Below are positions 33,926 to 43,676 of a stretch of 64,000 bases of DNA, piece after piece. Both the position numbers and the translations under genes were made by a program. Source of the DNA: Nemertoderma westbladi (Eukaryota > Xenacoelomorpha > Nemertodermatida > Nemertodermatidae); NCBI GenBank assembly GCA_032718475.1, contig JAUCBJ010004174.1:1-64000 (forward strand), in the 5' to 3' direction. Positions within the stretch are counted from its first letter, which is position 1, and every line of letters begins with the position of its first letter. The notes under the pieces are model-generated. The model saw only the letters and a program-made list of their open reading frames with translations. It was not told the DNA's origin and made no database searches.

Positions 33926-34045
33926 TTTTTTCCGCGCTCCCGGTGGGGGACGTAGAACGGCCCCGGCTGGTGGCCCTTCCCGTTTTATTTCCTGCCGTTC
34001 GTGGGGCGACAGACTCGAGTCCGAGTCGATAGCCACCCGACTAGC
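33905..34045 (-). CDS. Pro/Arg/Ser-rich exon whose donor seeds the satellite
   Basis: Minus strand, 141 nt (47 codons, phase 0 to 0). Acceptor TTTCCCTCTACCTAG, donor TCTAAG|GTTAGT. It reads ASRVAIDSDSSLSPHERQEI and on through GPPAGAVLRPPPGARKKPSG to SLSK. The start phase matches the phase-0 end of the 34388-34916 exon and the end matches the phase-0 start of the 26726-26834 exon. Its 3' end and the following intron start are the same sequence as the 54-bp satellite unit; only the next unit's copy is altered (a 4-base deletion). The local GC content is higher than in the flanks. Domain not recognised. Confidence 0.7.
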
Positions 34046-34387
34046 CTAGGTAGAGGGAAATAAAGTGAGTTGGAGAGAAATAAAGTGAAAGGCTATGAAA
34101 TTAGATATGTTAGGATATCTTTTAATTATTATTATATTATAATAAGTTTTTCAGAAATGGGAAAAATGAGAAAGCGCATCAAAATTTATTTATTTAAATT
34201 ATTATAAAAGTTATAATATATTAATTATAAGCGGGTTAAGGATGAAGGATAATATAATATATTATATTAATTAATTACAATGTGTCGAACCACTTTGTAT
34301 GTCATCAACACTAGATAATTATGCGATCGTTGAGTTATAAGGTATGTTTATGTATATTATGGTACGTCGTTAAATACCTATACCTAC
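34046..34387. other. Short AT-rich intron
   Basis: A 342-bp minus-strand intron between two well-marked splice sites (GAG|GTAGGT and CTACCTAG). Nothing else seen. Confidence 0.6.
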
Positions 34388-34916
34388 CTCTTTAGTCTTT
34401 GTGATAGTTCGTTCACGTGACGGAGGTCTGTCTCCTTTAAGCTCGGCTCGCTTCGAACCACCTCGTAGACTATCCCGGCTAGACCGCGATCCAGTTGAAC
34501 TACTTTTACTCAATGGTGGACTTTCCCGTTTCGGGGGTGGACTTTCCCGTTTCGGGGGTGGACTTTCCCGTTTCGGTGGTGGACTTTCCCGTTTCGGCGG
34601 TGGTGGACTTTCTTGTTTCGGAGGTGGTGGACTCTCGCGATTAGAAGTGGCTGCGTTGTTGGTTTGTCGGTCGGTCTCCACAGCTGCTTTAGTTTTACGT
34701 TCAGATTGTTTCATTTCCTCTCTAGTAGAACTCGCTGTACTCTTCCGATCGTCATCTCTAGTAGAACTAGCTGCGCTCTTCCTGTCGTCCTCCTTGGGGT
34801 CCTGCTTCTTGGCGGAATCTCGCGTTGCGGTTGACGATTTGCTCTGACGACGATGATCGCTTCGATCGCTCGATGATGAACTACTCGAACTCGAAGAGGA
34901 TGAAGATGACGATGAT
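34388..34916 (-). CDS. Low-complexity exon: poly-Ser, Arg/Asp/Lys and ESPPPKR repeats
   Basis: Minus strand, 529 nt. Acceptor TTTTCTTATAATCTTTGTAG, donor AAAGAG|GTAGGT. After one base that completes a codon it encodes ~16 serines, then DRSDHRRQSKSS, a pair of DDRKS(A/T)ASSTR repeats, then six tandem ESPPPPK(Q/R)/ESPPPKR repeats, and ends SRERTITKTKE. Such RS- and proline-rich stretches are typical of disordered nuclear or cytoskeletal proteins. Preserved frame through the repeats and clean splice sites support real coding. It needs two bases from an upstream exon that I could not identify. Confidence 0.7.
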
Positions 34917-35450
34917 CTACAAAGATTATAAGAAAACGCCAAGTTTATTAGTCAAGTTAAGTATTTACAGTATCTATTGTTAGGTTATCTTTTTATATTT
35001 AAAGTGATAATAAAATACATTAATGAAGTTAGATATTAAACTGTAGTGCGGCATAGACAAACTCTTTCACCTTTAATTATGACTCCTATCTATGGCAGCG
35101 CGATAGCATTCGCGATACCTAAACGCAACCTGGTTCGTTCGCATGGATGAGATAGCGATAACGATGTAACTGATCCAACATAGAGCCTTATTCGGGGAAC
35201 GGACCGTATCTGCTATCTTGCTATCGTTTAAACTCCATTACTGGGACGATAGTATTAGCCTTATGCGCGTGCGGCTGTTGAGGCTACAGTATTAGCCAAA
35301 GGCGCGTGCGGCAGTTGAGGCTACAGTAAAGCCTAAAACTGTACGAAAAAGTAAAGAGCTTGTTCGAAACCCAGTGTCATATTTCCACATGTATTCTTTA
35401 TTGTACCAAATACTAATTTCATATTGAACTAAAAATTATATATATACATA
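34917..35450. other. Intron region with a 37-bp duplication
   Basis: AT-rich sequence. At about 35248-35330 a ~37-bp unit ending GCGCGTGCGGCWGTTGAGGC is present twice. No gene supported. Confidence 0.55.
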
Positions 35451-35684
35451 CAATATTGCAATGTTCTAGAGTTAATATACGGAAATAATAACCTGAAGCG
35501 AATAAAACTGAATAATCACTGATGCCGTTCCAGAAGCAAATTAACCTGTATAATTACCGAGGCCGCAGGCCGAGGTTATTATATTAGGTTAATTTGCTGA
35601 AGGATAAGGCAGAAGTGATTATTACAGTTTTATTCGCTGAAGGTTTTTATTTCCGTATATTAACTCTAGAACATTGCAATATTG
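35451..35684. repeat. Long inverted repeat (foldback/MITE-like hairpin), ~117-bp arms
   Basis: The left arm starts CAATATTGCAATGTTCTAGA and the right arm is its near-complete reverse complement, ending TCTAGAACATTGCAATATTG. The arms meet at CGAGGCCGCAGGCCGAGG near 35568. About 85-90% of bases pair over the whole length. It probably is a non-autonomous foldback transposon; no protein is encoded. Confidence 0.92.
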
Positions 35685-37888
35685 TGTTTATTGTTAATTA
35701 GAGCATATTGAACGAACAACATGACAGCATACTTTGTATTTTTAAGGATCGTGTTCTAATACAAATACGCGTATTCAATTTTTTCAAGCCTTGCGTAGCA
35801 TTTAAATCCATTTCCTTGAATTAATATCGCTCCAGAGGTCGTGGGGTTCTTCCCCTGCAGGCGGGCCAGGATAGTTTTCGTTTTGGCACAAATGCTAAGG
35901 GACTAACCAAACAGGGCGCGCGCATATTTGCTTTGTTACTTAAATGGTCGTTAAATGAGTACCAGTTATCTCTTTGCCTGTAAGGAGTATAGTTCTGAGG
36001 GGTCTATACTGGAAATGAGTCGTGAGACCTTCTTTTCTATTTTTCGTACTTGTTACAAGGAGGTCTCCTTGTTTTTTTTCATTTCCGCACTCATTGCCTC
36101 TAACATAAGGTAAGGACGATACGACCGAATCTGTGCAACTACTGTATATTTTTTTCATTATCTTATTTAATTAATTGTTGCAGAAATCACGTTATTTTAT
36201 TTTCTTCAATACTAGGCTCTTTTCACTGATAAATAAATAAAGATAAACCAAATTTACTATGGATATTCGTAATAATAATACGATTTGTTGGTATTTTTAA
36301 AAACACTAGCTACTGTACCATTTTTATGAATAGACTAACTACCATTGAAAACACTAGCTACCACAAAAATTAAACATGTAACGAGTCGGAAATATGTTCC
36401 AGAACATAAATCACTAGCCAAAACAGCTATACAAAGGCAGAATTATGGTGACACGGGTTAGTTAGTTACACTAGTAGCCCCCCCCCCCCCCCCCCACCCG
36501 GTAAAATTTAATGAAATTAATAAGATGGCAAACAACGAAAAGATCTTAAGTTTTTGTATGCCGTTTCTATCTAATTTAATGATGCTCGCATGGCTTTTGG
36601 TGAGGTCAGATTGTAATAAGAGTTATCATTCTTACGAATACTGGAGTAGAATTTAAAGTGCCAATCTGTCAATCTTATTGAGATGGTCATTTTGCTTAAT
36701 GTGAAATATATAGCTACAGTACATTATTGAAAGAAACCGTAGCAAGTTTGGTATATTGCTGTACCATAGGATAATACATAAAATTATATGAATATACTGC
36801 AACATATATTTTCTAGAATCCCGTATCAGAGCAATTTCTAAGAAAAGAGTATAATTTTAGGAAAAAACAACATTTATAGAACATTTTTTTTAAATTATAC
36901 GATTATAATTTTACCTAGTTTCCGTAGCAATATGCGAAAATTAACAATAAACATATATATTTAAATAACTTTGCATTAACAGCTCAACTTCAACTTATTT
37001 ATTTAGAATGAAAACTATTCAGACTTTCGTTGGCAGTAACTTTGTTGCAGGAACACGACGCATTGGAACTTCCATGAAATAATTTACTCGCCGTTACCAG
37101 CTGGGAGATAGAAATAATATATAATGTAGAAATATCGTATTTATATTGAATGTCGCAGACAGTGGCGCACATTGACCGCAAGTAAAAAGTAGGATCTTCA
37201 GAGCAAATTTATCGCAAGGGAAATAAAGTCTAGTTTATTGTTTTGGTTAGAATTCCCCGCCGGTTCATATCTATAGGATTTTATTGAAACTTTGGCGGCA
37301 ATCGGCGTTCAATATCAGTAATATAATATAATATATTTTCAGAACCAGAAAATCATATCAAAATTGATACCCCAAATATGTAAACACTAAAACACAGTTC
37401 TGGAACCCTGCAGCGAAACTGAAAACCATCATCAGACAACAGTTATTATTACACCATGTCCTGGAATATAATGTCGTAATTCATTGACTTGGCACCCCCT
37501 TTTCTACTAATCTTAATGAGATTGCATGACATTTGCATGAAAACAGAGATAATTTCACCTCCCCCATCCTTGTTGGGTGGGGCAGAACTTCGCATTCATT
37601 CATTATCTACAAGCTTTTAAAAATAGTGTCTACGGTGATATTTCAACAATTCCACTGCAGTTATTATTCAACCTTATAGTAATGATTAGTACCAATGGAA
37701 AGCTGGCCATGCTAGGATTCCAAATATGATAAATTCCAAAACATTTGAATTTGGTTGGGAAATAACTGAGATATGGGCAGTAGAAAGTTGCACGTATTTG
37801 TGTCCGCTGCTGACCATTTATTATATTTAATAAGTGCAACATTGGAACATTTTGTTTATCTCATAAGTAGAAGAGTAACTTTAAAGAG
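35685..37888. other. AT-rich region, no gene seen
   Basis: Intron or intergenic. Contains an 18-base C run at about 36478-36495 and TA-rich stretches. Short open frames here have no splice or domain support. Confidence 0.55.
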
Positions 37889-39671
37889 TTAAGCCTATTA
37901 AACCCGGAGGGGGTGGGCGGGAGAGGGGGGGGGGGTGGGGGGGGGGGTCAATATGACCTCCCCCCCGTGGTTTTTTTGTTATAACTCTGAAACAAACGCA
38001 GTGGGGAATCTGAAATTTTATGACTTTTCCTAAAAATCTATTGTCTTCCTAATATTGAAAATGGTTTTCAAAAATATTGTGAAGTTTTCGAGTTATGGCA
38101 CCATTTTCTAACCCTACTTTTGGCACTTTTTTTTGAGGCGTTTTTTGAAAATTACATTTCATTAAATATGATTTGTAACATCTCTATTTTTTATTTACAC
38201 CGGTTTTTTGGTGTTTACAATTAGATGGAATTCATATAAATAAATTTAAAAATTTCAAACTTGTTTTTTTCGGCGGGTGCCAATTTTTGTGCCAGCTCCA
38301 AATTTTGAAATATGTCAATTTTGTAAATTGATTTTTGAACCTGTTTTTTTGCGCAATTGGGGTTTTTGGGGTTCTGATTTCGATTGAATATATACGAGTT
38401 GCAACAGGCGAATCAAACTTGTATTTTTCGGCGCTGTTTGTGCAAAATCTGGTTCCAGCACGAAATTTTGAAAATCCATTCAATAGTTCAATTGCTTGTG
38501 ACAACTTATTTCTCGCATTTTAGAGGTTTATGGCGGTTCTGAATTCAACGGAATAAATAATTATCTAACTAGACATCTCAAACTTGTATTTTTCGGAAGT
38601 GGGTGCAAAATTTGGTGCTACTGTAGCACCAAATTTTGAAAACCATCAAATATATCATTTGATTGTGTCACCTTGTTTCTTGCGTTATACGGGTTTGTGA
38701 GGGTTCTGAATTCAATGGAATAAATAATTATCTAACTAGACATCTCAAACTTGTATTTTTCGGAAGTGGGTGCAAAATTTGGTGCTAGCACCAAATTTTG
38801 AAAACCATCAAATATATCATTTGATTGTGTCACCTTGTTTCTTGCGTTATACGGGTTTGTAAGGGTTCTGAATTCAATGGAATAAGTAAAAATTGCATAA
38901 GAGTTTTCAAACTTGTATTTTTCGTCGGTGGGTGAAAATTGTTGTGCCAGCACCAAATTTTTGAAAATAAGCAAACTGATCAATAGATAATATCATCTTG
39001 TTTCTTGCGTTATGCGGGTTTATGAGGGTCCTGAATCCGATGGAATCAATAAACTTGTCAGCAAAGACTGCAAAAATCTCAAACTTGTACTTTTTCGTGA
39101 TGGGTACGAAATTTGGTGCTAGCACCAAAATTTCCATATTACGCCGAAAAATACGATTAGTAATTTATATAATTAGCAATTAGAAATCTATTCAATTAGA
39201 ATCAGCGCCCCAGAAAACCTAAAATTGTGAATTTATAACATCGTATAAGAGAATTAAATATTTTGTGTTCAAGCTGAAAAGTGCTGGTTACTTGCTTTTT
39301 TCATTTTTTGCCTACGTAGAGGACTAAAACAGCCATTTATACTAATCAGATTATTTTTAAATATTTTCCAATGGATTTTAAGCACCAGAAAACCTGTATT
39401 GAAACACGATTAGCCGAAAATTGTAATTTTCAAAATTTAAGAAAATTGTTCACAACTTGTAATTTTGGTGCTGCAAAATAACCATCCCAGTACTTTTTTG
39501 AAATTTTTTTTTGGTCGGATTCAGACTAGTGAAATCTATGTACAAACAAAAAAATCAGACGTTTTCGTTAAGATTTGTAGATTTTAGAGGGAGGGGTCAA
39601 TATGACACCACCCCCCCCCCCCCCCCGGTATTTGTTTTGTACATTTTATAGCCCGGTACTAATAGGGTTAA
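37889..39671. mobile_element. Non-autonomous piggyBac-like element (TTAA-flanked)
   Basis: Bounded by TTAA on both sides. The left end reads TTAAGCCTATTAAACCCGG and the inverted right end TTAACCCTATTAGTACCGGG, a ~19-bp terminal inverted repeat. TTAA duplication and CCY-type ends are hallmarks of piggyBac transposons. Just inside each end is a G-run/C-run pair around GGTCAATATGAC (37945-37975 and 39590-39625). No transposase is encoded; the interior is made of ~165-bp repeats. Confidence 0.7.
38257..39200. repeat. ~165-bp degenerate tandem repeat inside the piggyBac-like element, 6 copies
   Basis: Copies start at CAAACTTGT near 38257, 38414, 38579, 38746, 38908 and 39080 (spacing 157-172). 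Most contain a palindrome centred on GGTGCTAGCACC. The 38610 copy has GGTGCTACTGTAGCACC, whose arms still pair. Confidence 0.88.
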
Positions 39672-40103
39672 ATAATAACTGCCATGTAAATAAATGTATA
39701 ATAATAAATGTGAAATATCACCGGAGTCGCTTTATTAAACTATTGAGGCTAATGAATGAAAGCAAAAAATAAAATCATGGCTCACCCAGTAAGTGGTCGG
39801 GAAGTGAAACTATCTGTTTCAAATTTCATGCAATCTCATTAAGATTTGTAGAAAAGTATGGGGGAGGTTTTTGTATAACCTGTCCATCCGGACATAGTAA
39901 AATTATAGTAAAATACTTCATTATTGTTGTCGTGGTGGACTAAGTGCTGCGGACATCTCTCTATATACATAGTGTTACTACTACTACTACTACTACACAA
40001 TCGGCCTGCTGCAATGAAGCTGCACGCACATTGAGATTCTATGCGGCTTAACAAAAATATATATGCCACCACCATGCACCACATGCAATGCGCATTAAGA
40101 ATG
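39672..40103. other. Non-coding sequence
   Basis: AT-rich, then a (TAC)n run near 39977-39995. Nothing further supported. Confidence 0.5.
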
Positions 40104-40316
40104 CTATGCCGGATTTTCAACAAAATTGCACCGCCACAACTCCCTATCGCCCATGACTTTCGCGAGATTATCCGCATCTTCAAGGCCACTGTCCTTTCGT
40201 AGGCGTCTCAAGAAAGTCATGGGCTGTCCACCATGCTTATTTTCTCCATGGGACTGCCAAAGCACAAGATAGATTGTGCACAAACTGGTCCTCACGGCGA
40301 AAGCAATGTCCTGCAA
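40104..40316 (-). pseudogene. LINE ORF2 C-terminal fragment, copy 2
   Basis: Reads LVLWQSHGENKHGGQPMTFL and DSGLEDADNLAKVMGDRELW, a near-duplicate of the fragment at 40420-40680. This pattern (LLLWxPxHGxRxRGRPxxT..DTGLxxxDLxxxMxDRxxWR) marks the C-terminal end of many non-LTR retrotransposon polyproteins. Confidence 0.7.
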
Positions 40317-40419
40317 ACCGGAGGCGGCTTTGTTTAAGTGTCAAGCTTGGGGAACCAATGACACCTCCAATGTTATACTACTACTACTAGGATCGGCATG
40401 CTGCATTGCAGCTGCATTT

Positions 40420-40680
40420 TTAAGAATGCTGTGCCGGCTTGTCAACAAAATTGCACCGCCACAACTCCCTATCACCCATGACATTTGCTAGATCATCCGC
40501 ATCTTTAAGGCCAGTGTCCTTTAAGATGCGTCTCAAGAAAGTCATGGGCTGCCCACCATGCTTATTCACTCCATGAGGCTGCCAAAGTACAAGATTATAC
40601 ACTGGCTGGTCCTCATGGCGAAAGCAATGTCCTGCAAAGCGGAGGCGATTTTGTTTTAGTGTCAAGCTTGGGGGAACCAA
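40420..40680 (-). pseudogene. LINE ORF2 C-terminal fragment, copy 1
   Basis: Reads LKQNRLRFAGHCFRHEDQPV, LVLWQPHGVNKHGGQPMTFL and DADDLANVMGDRELWRCNFV, the conserved C-terminal end of LINE reverse transcriptase polyproteins. Most of the polymerase is absent. Confidence 0.75.
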
Positions 40681-40696
40681 TGAGACACCTCCAATG

Positions 40697-41060
40697 TTAT
40701 ATAGTGTCTGGTTGGAGATGTGATGAGAAGTGGCAACGGATGATGCCGTTAGAGATTTGGTCTATTTTGTCCAATGCTGCATGTGCAGTTGGATTCATCA
40801 ATAGACCAATTCCACCATTGCCACTATCATCTGCTGACGCGAGGGCGAGTCGCCAACCGCCCCCCATGTCCTTAATCAGAACCTCATCAGTCTGTCCAGT
40901 CTGCATTCGGTGCTCTTGAACACCCACTGCGCTAAGAGAAAGCTTATCTGCCAAGGCAGTCAGCTCACCTTGTCGCATTGGGGACCCGAGTGTTAGGGTG
41001 TTTACTGAGGCTAGTCTTGTGACTTGCCTCAGATTCACCAATGGCTTTGTTGGTCGGGGT
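40697..41060 (-). pseudogene. LINE AP-endonuclease fragment
   Basis: Reads LASVNTLTLGSPMRQGELTA, then LSLSAVGVQEHRMQ (catalytic Glu in the QE motif) and GGIGLLMNPTAHAALDKIDQ. This is the 5' half of the exonuclease/endonuclease/phosphatase domain found at the start of LINE ORF2. On this strand it lies after an RT fragment, the reverse of normal order, so the region is scrambled. Confidence 0.7.
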
Positions 41061-41078
41061 GGAACATGAGTTATAGTG

Positions 41079-41378
41079 TTATAGTGTCTGGTTGGAGATG
41101 TGTGCATTGTACTTGACAAAGTGAACCCGACGTAGCATTTTTTGTATCCAAAGATTTGATGTCCTCAGCAGTTGTAGCCCAGCTTGGACTCCCATAGAGG
41201 ATAACTGGTACTTCTGCTGCTCTAAATAATCGGAAAGCCCATTCAATGCTGCCCATGTCTTTCCGTTACGTATTCGAAGGTCCTCACCTGACTTCCGGAT
41301 CCATGATCCCAGGTAACAGAAGTCGTCCATATTCTCAAGCGTACCACCCTTAGAGCTTATACTCATACAATCAGACAT
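41079..41378 (-). pseudogene. LINE reverse-transcriptase C-terminal fragment, minus-strand copy
   Basis: Reads DDFCYLGSWIRKSGEDLRIR and GKTWAALNGLSDYL, the conserved region after the LINE RT core (xFxYLGSxIxxxGxxxxxIxxRIGKAWxAxxxL). Confidence 0.72.
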
Positions 41379-41434
41379 TTCCTGAGGACTTTAAAAGTTA
41401 GCTGTCAAAATTTTGGTCTCCCTCTAGTGATTCT

Positions 41435-42010
41435 GAGAGTACTCCGAAGTCATCCGCAAAGTTCTGCTACCTTGGATCATGGGTTCGTAGGTCAGGTGAA
41501 GATCTCCGAATTCGCAAAGAAAGCCTGATCTGCCGTCCACAAGCTATCCAGGACATGGAAGAGCTGTGTTATCTCATGCTCTTTAAAAGTACGCCTTTTC
41601 TGTGCTGCTCTATGGCAGCCTTTGCTGGGCTCTTGTAGACACCAGATATCTGGACTGGATGGTACAGATATCAGTATGCTGCACAGGGTGCACATTTTTA
41701 CTGCACAACATTGTCTATTGTGCACGCATAAGCAATGAGGCGTTATACAGCTATTAACCAAAATCACCCTGTAGAGACGCAGCCAGAAGTTTGATGTGCA
41801 CTGTTTTCGCCGGCAGGATCAACCTGTACACAACCTTGTGATGTGGTCTGTTGGTGAGAATAGGCGTGATAGGCAGCCACTGACTTTCCTCTAACACCTG
41901 CTCAAGGAGGCCGGACTTGAGAACAGGGTTGAGAACTAGGAAAGTGTATGACTGACCGTGAGATCTGGGGGCTCTATGTTGCTGGGCCAGCCGATACTGA
42001 ACCGATGCTG
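41435..42010 (+). pseudogene. LINE reverse-transcriptase C-terminal fragment, plus-strand copy
   Basis: The opposite strand carries FCYLGSWVRRSGEDLRIRKE, then downstream the C-terminal FRRQDQPVHNLVMW in broken frames. It faces away from the minus-strand copy at 41079-41378, so two related LINE pieces meet 5' to 5' around 41400. Confidence 0.6.
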
Positions 42011-42052
42011 CTTATGTTGCTGTAGTGACGGATAGGGGATATAGATCAAAAC

Positions 42053-42085
42053 ACCCCCCCCCCCCCCCCCCTCCCCCCCTCCCCG
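42053..42085. repeat. C-rich run
   Basis: An uninterrupted C tract followed by CT-interrupted C tracts. Similar long G/C homopolymers occur at about 36478, 37920, 39607 and 45499. Confidence 0.9.
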
Positions 42086-42868
42086 CTGCCTATAAACAAT
42101 ACCAAACTGGCTTCTACTAGTAAGTAGTACAAATAGGCAGATACGATGATTAGTGAAGTGAGAGAGAGAGGATAATGAATAAACATAGTAGATATCAACT
42201 AACTAACAAGCAATGCAACAATGTTACACAGTGTGATAAAGATTTATTATAAGATACGTGAAATTAATTATATTAGTTGAAAGAAAGAAACGTTAGTATC
42301 TATAAACTAAATATAAACACAAAATATTTAAAAATAATTAGAAAATAAATAGCTGAATGCAATGAACTGCGACATGTTCGAGTTGTTAAGGCATTCCGAG
42401 TTGTATTCGAGTTTGGTGAGAAACTTGCAACGATTGTGACGTCAGACAGTCCATGCACATTGAGACAGTAAAGCGAATTAGTAGAATGAAATAGTTGTTA
42501 ACATGAACTATGAGCACATGAACCATGTATAACTCACGAGCTTGAACTGGATATTGAGTGTTTATCAGCAGCTGTAGTAACAAAAAATAACAATTTTACT
42601 ATAAATAAGTTATATATTATATTACTGAACACAAATCGTAATGCTGGAACTTACTTAAAAATATTGTTTTACCATGGCACCTGGAATTCATACACAAAAC
42701 ATCAGTTTCTAAAAATCCTACGGTGTTCTAACTTTGACCCTTTGCCAAATAGGGGGCATGTAATGGGTATAATGAGGACGTATTTCTCACAATTTATATT
42801 CCAGGATTATAAAGTACCATTATTGACTTCCTGTTGACATTATCAACAGTAAAATATATATGAAACAG
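42086..42868. other. AT-rich intron or intergenic sequence, no gene seen
   Basis: No open frame, repeat or RNA gene supported. On the minus strand it lies downstream of the 42869-43041 exon. Confidence 0.55.
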
Positions 42869-43041
42869 TTATTGAACATTGGTAGCGGTAGGAGCAGAAA
42901 GTAACGAACGTTTATGTCTCTGGGCATCTGTTGGGTCATCTTTGGAAATACGTTGAATAATTGATTGCTTAACATCATCAGGGATATCATTTTCCGATGC
43001 GGTCACACTACTAGTCGCACTGGAATAGGTTAGGTCAGTAT
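42869..43041 (-). CDS. Exon ending in a stop codon (DTDLTYSS...)
   Basis: Acceptor CTTGCTTTCTGTAG, then two bases completing a codon, TDLTYSSATSSVTASENDIP, DDVKQSIIQRISKDDPTDAQ and a TAA at 42869. The start phase fits two possible upstream partners: the 43677-44972 exon (leaves G) or the short start exon 43137-43203 (leaves A). I see no convincing donor inside, so it may be a terminal exon; if so the exons below 35 kb belong to another gene. Function unknown. Confidence 0.55.
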
Positions 43042-43136
43042 CTACAGAAAGCAAGAAGTATAGAAAACAGAGGTAAAACAAGTGAGTGTTAGTGGGACAA
43101 TGAATTCAGAAGAGTTAAAACATTTTATAAACTTAC

Positions 43137-43203
43137 TGTATGGAACTAATTCTAAACAATCGCGTCGAAAAAATTTTGGGTCGGCCAAATGTCTTTTTGC
43201 CAT
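43137..43203 (-). CDS. Possible alternative first coding exon
   Basis: ATG in good context (AAAAATGGC) with an in-frame TAA six bases upstream; 22 codons (MAKRHLADPKFFRRDCLELV then PY) and a strong donor ACA|GTAAGT. The one base left over matches the phase of the 42869-43041 exon 95 bp downstream. It suggests an internal promoter giving a short protein, but could be chance. Confidence 0.4.
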
Positions 43204-43676
43204 TTTTTACTTATGAAACCTCTGTACACATTTTCTGTTCTACTTTTGAAATGAAACCTTGAGCTCTCTCATGGTACGAAAAGGTGGATTCTGTGAACCG
43301 GGCCAATTTACATTTTACGTAGCTACCAAGCTGAAATGTGAGTATAAGAAGAGCCACACCGTCACACCCGCCCAAGCTTCAACAGGAAAGGCATATAAAA
43401 GGAGCATTCGGGTTGTTTCTGGTATTTCGGAGCCAAAAGAAAGAGAAGCCTACTGGTCATCTCTATATTCGCGTTTCACATGTATAGTTGCATCCAAATC
43501 AGGCCAGACACAGTTTTAGGGGACTGTATATTATTTGGATTTTGTATCTAGTCAAACCACCAGGAGCGAGTTCATAGTAAAACAAAATTACATTTCAAAT
43601 TGAATAATAAAAATGGTACTTCGACAATGGGATTAAGGCTAAGATAATTTTAGGACAATCAATTAATCTGGAATAC

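Noticed and set aside
43259-43519. 86-codon plus frame between minus-strand exons
   Set aside because: No recognised domain and no transcription signals; opposite strand has better-supported exons nearby.
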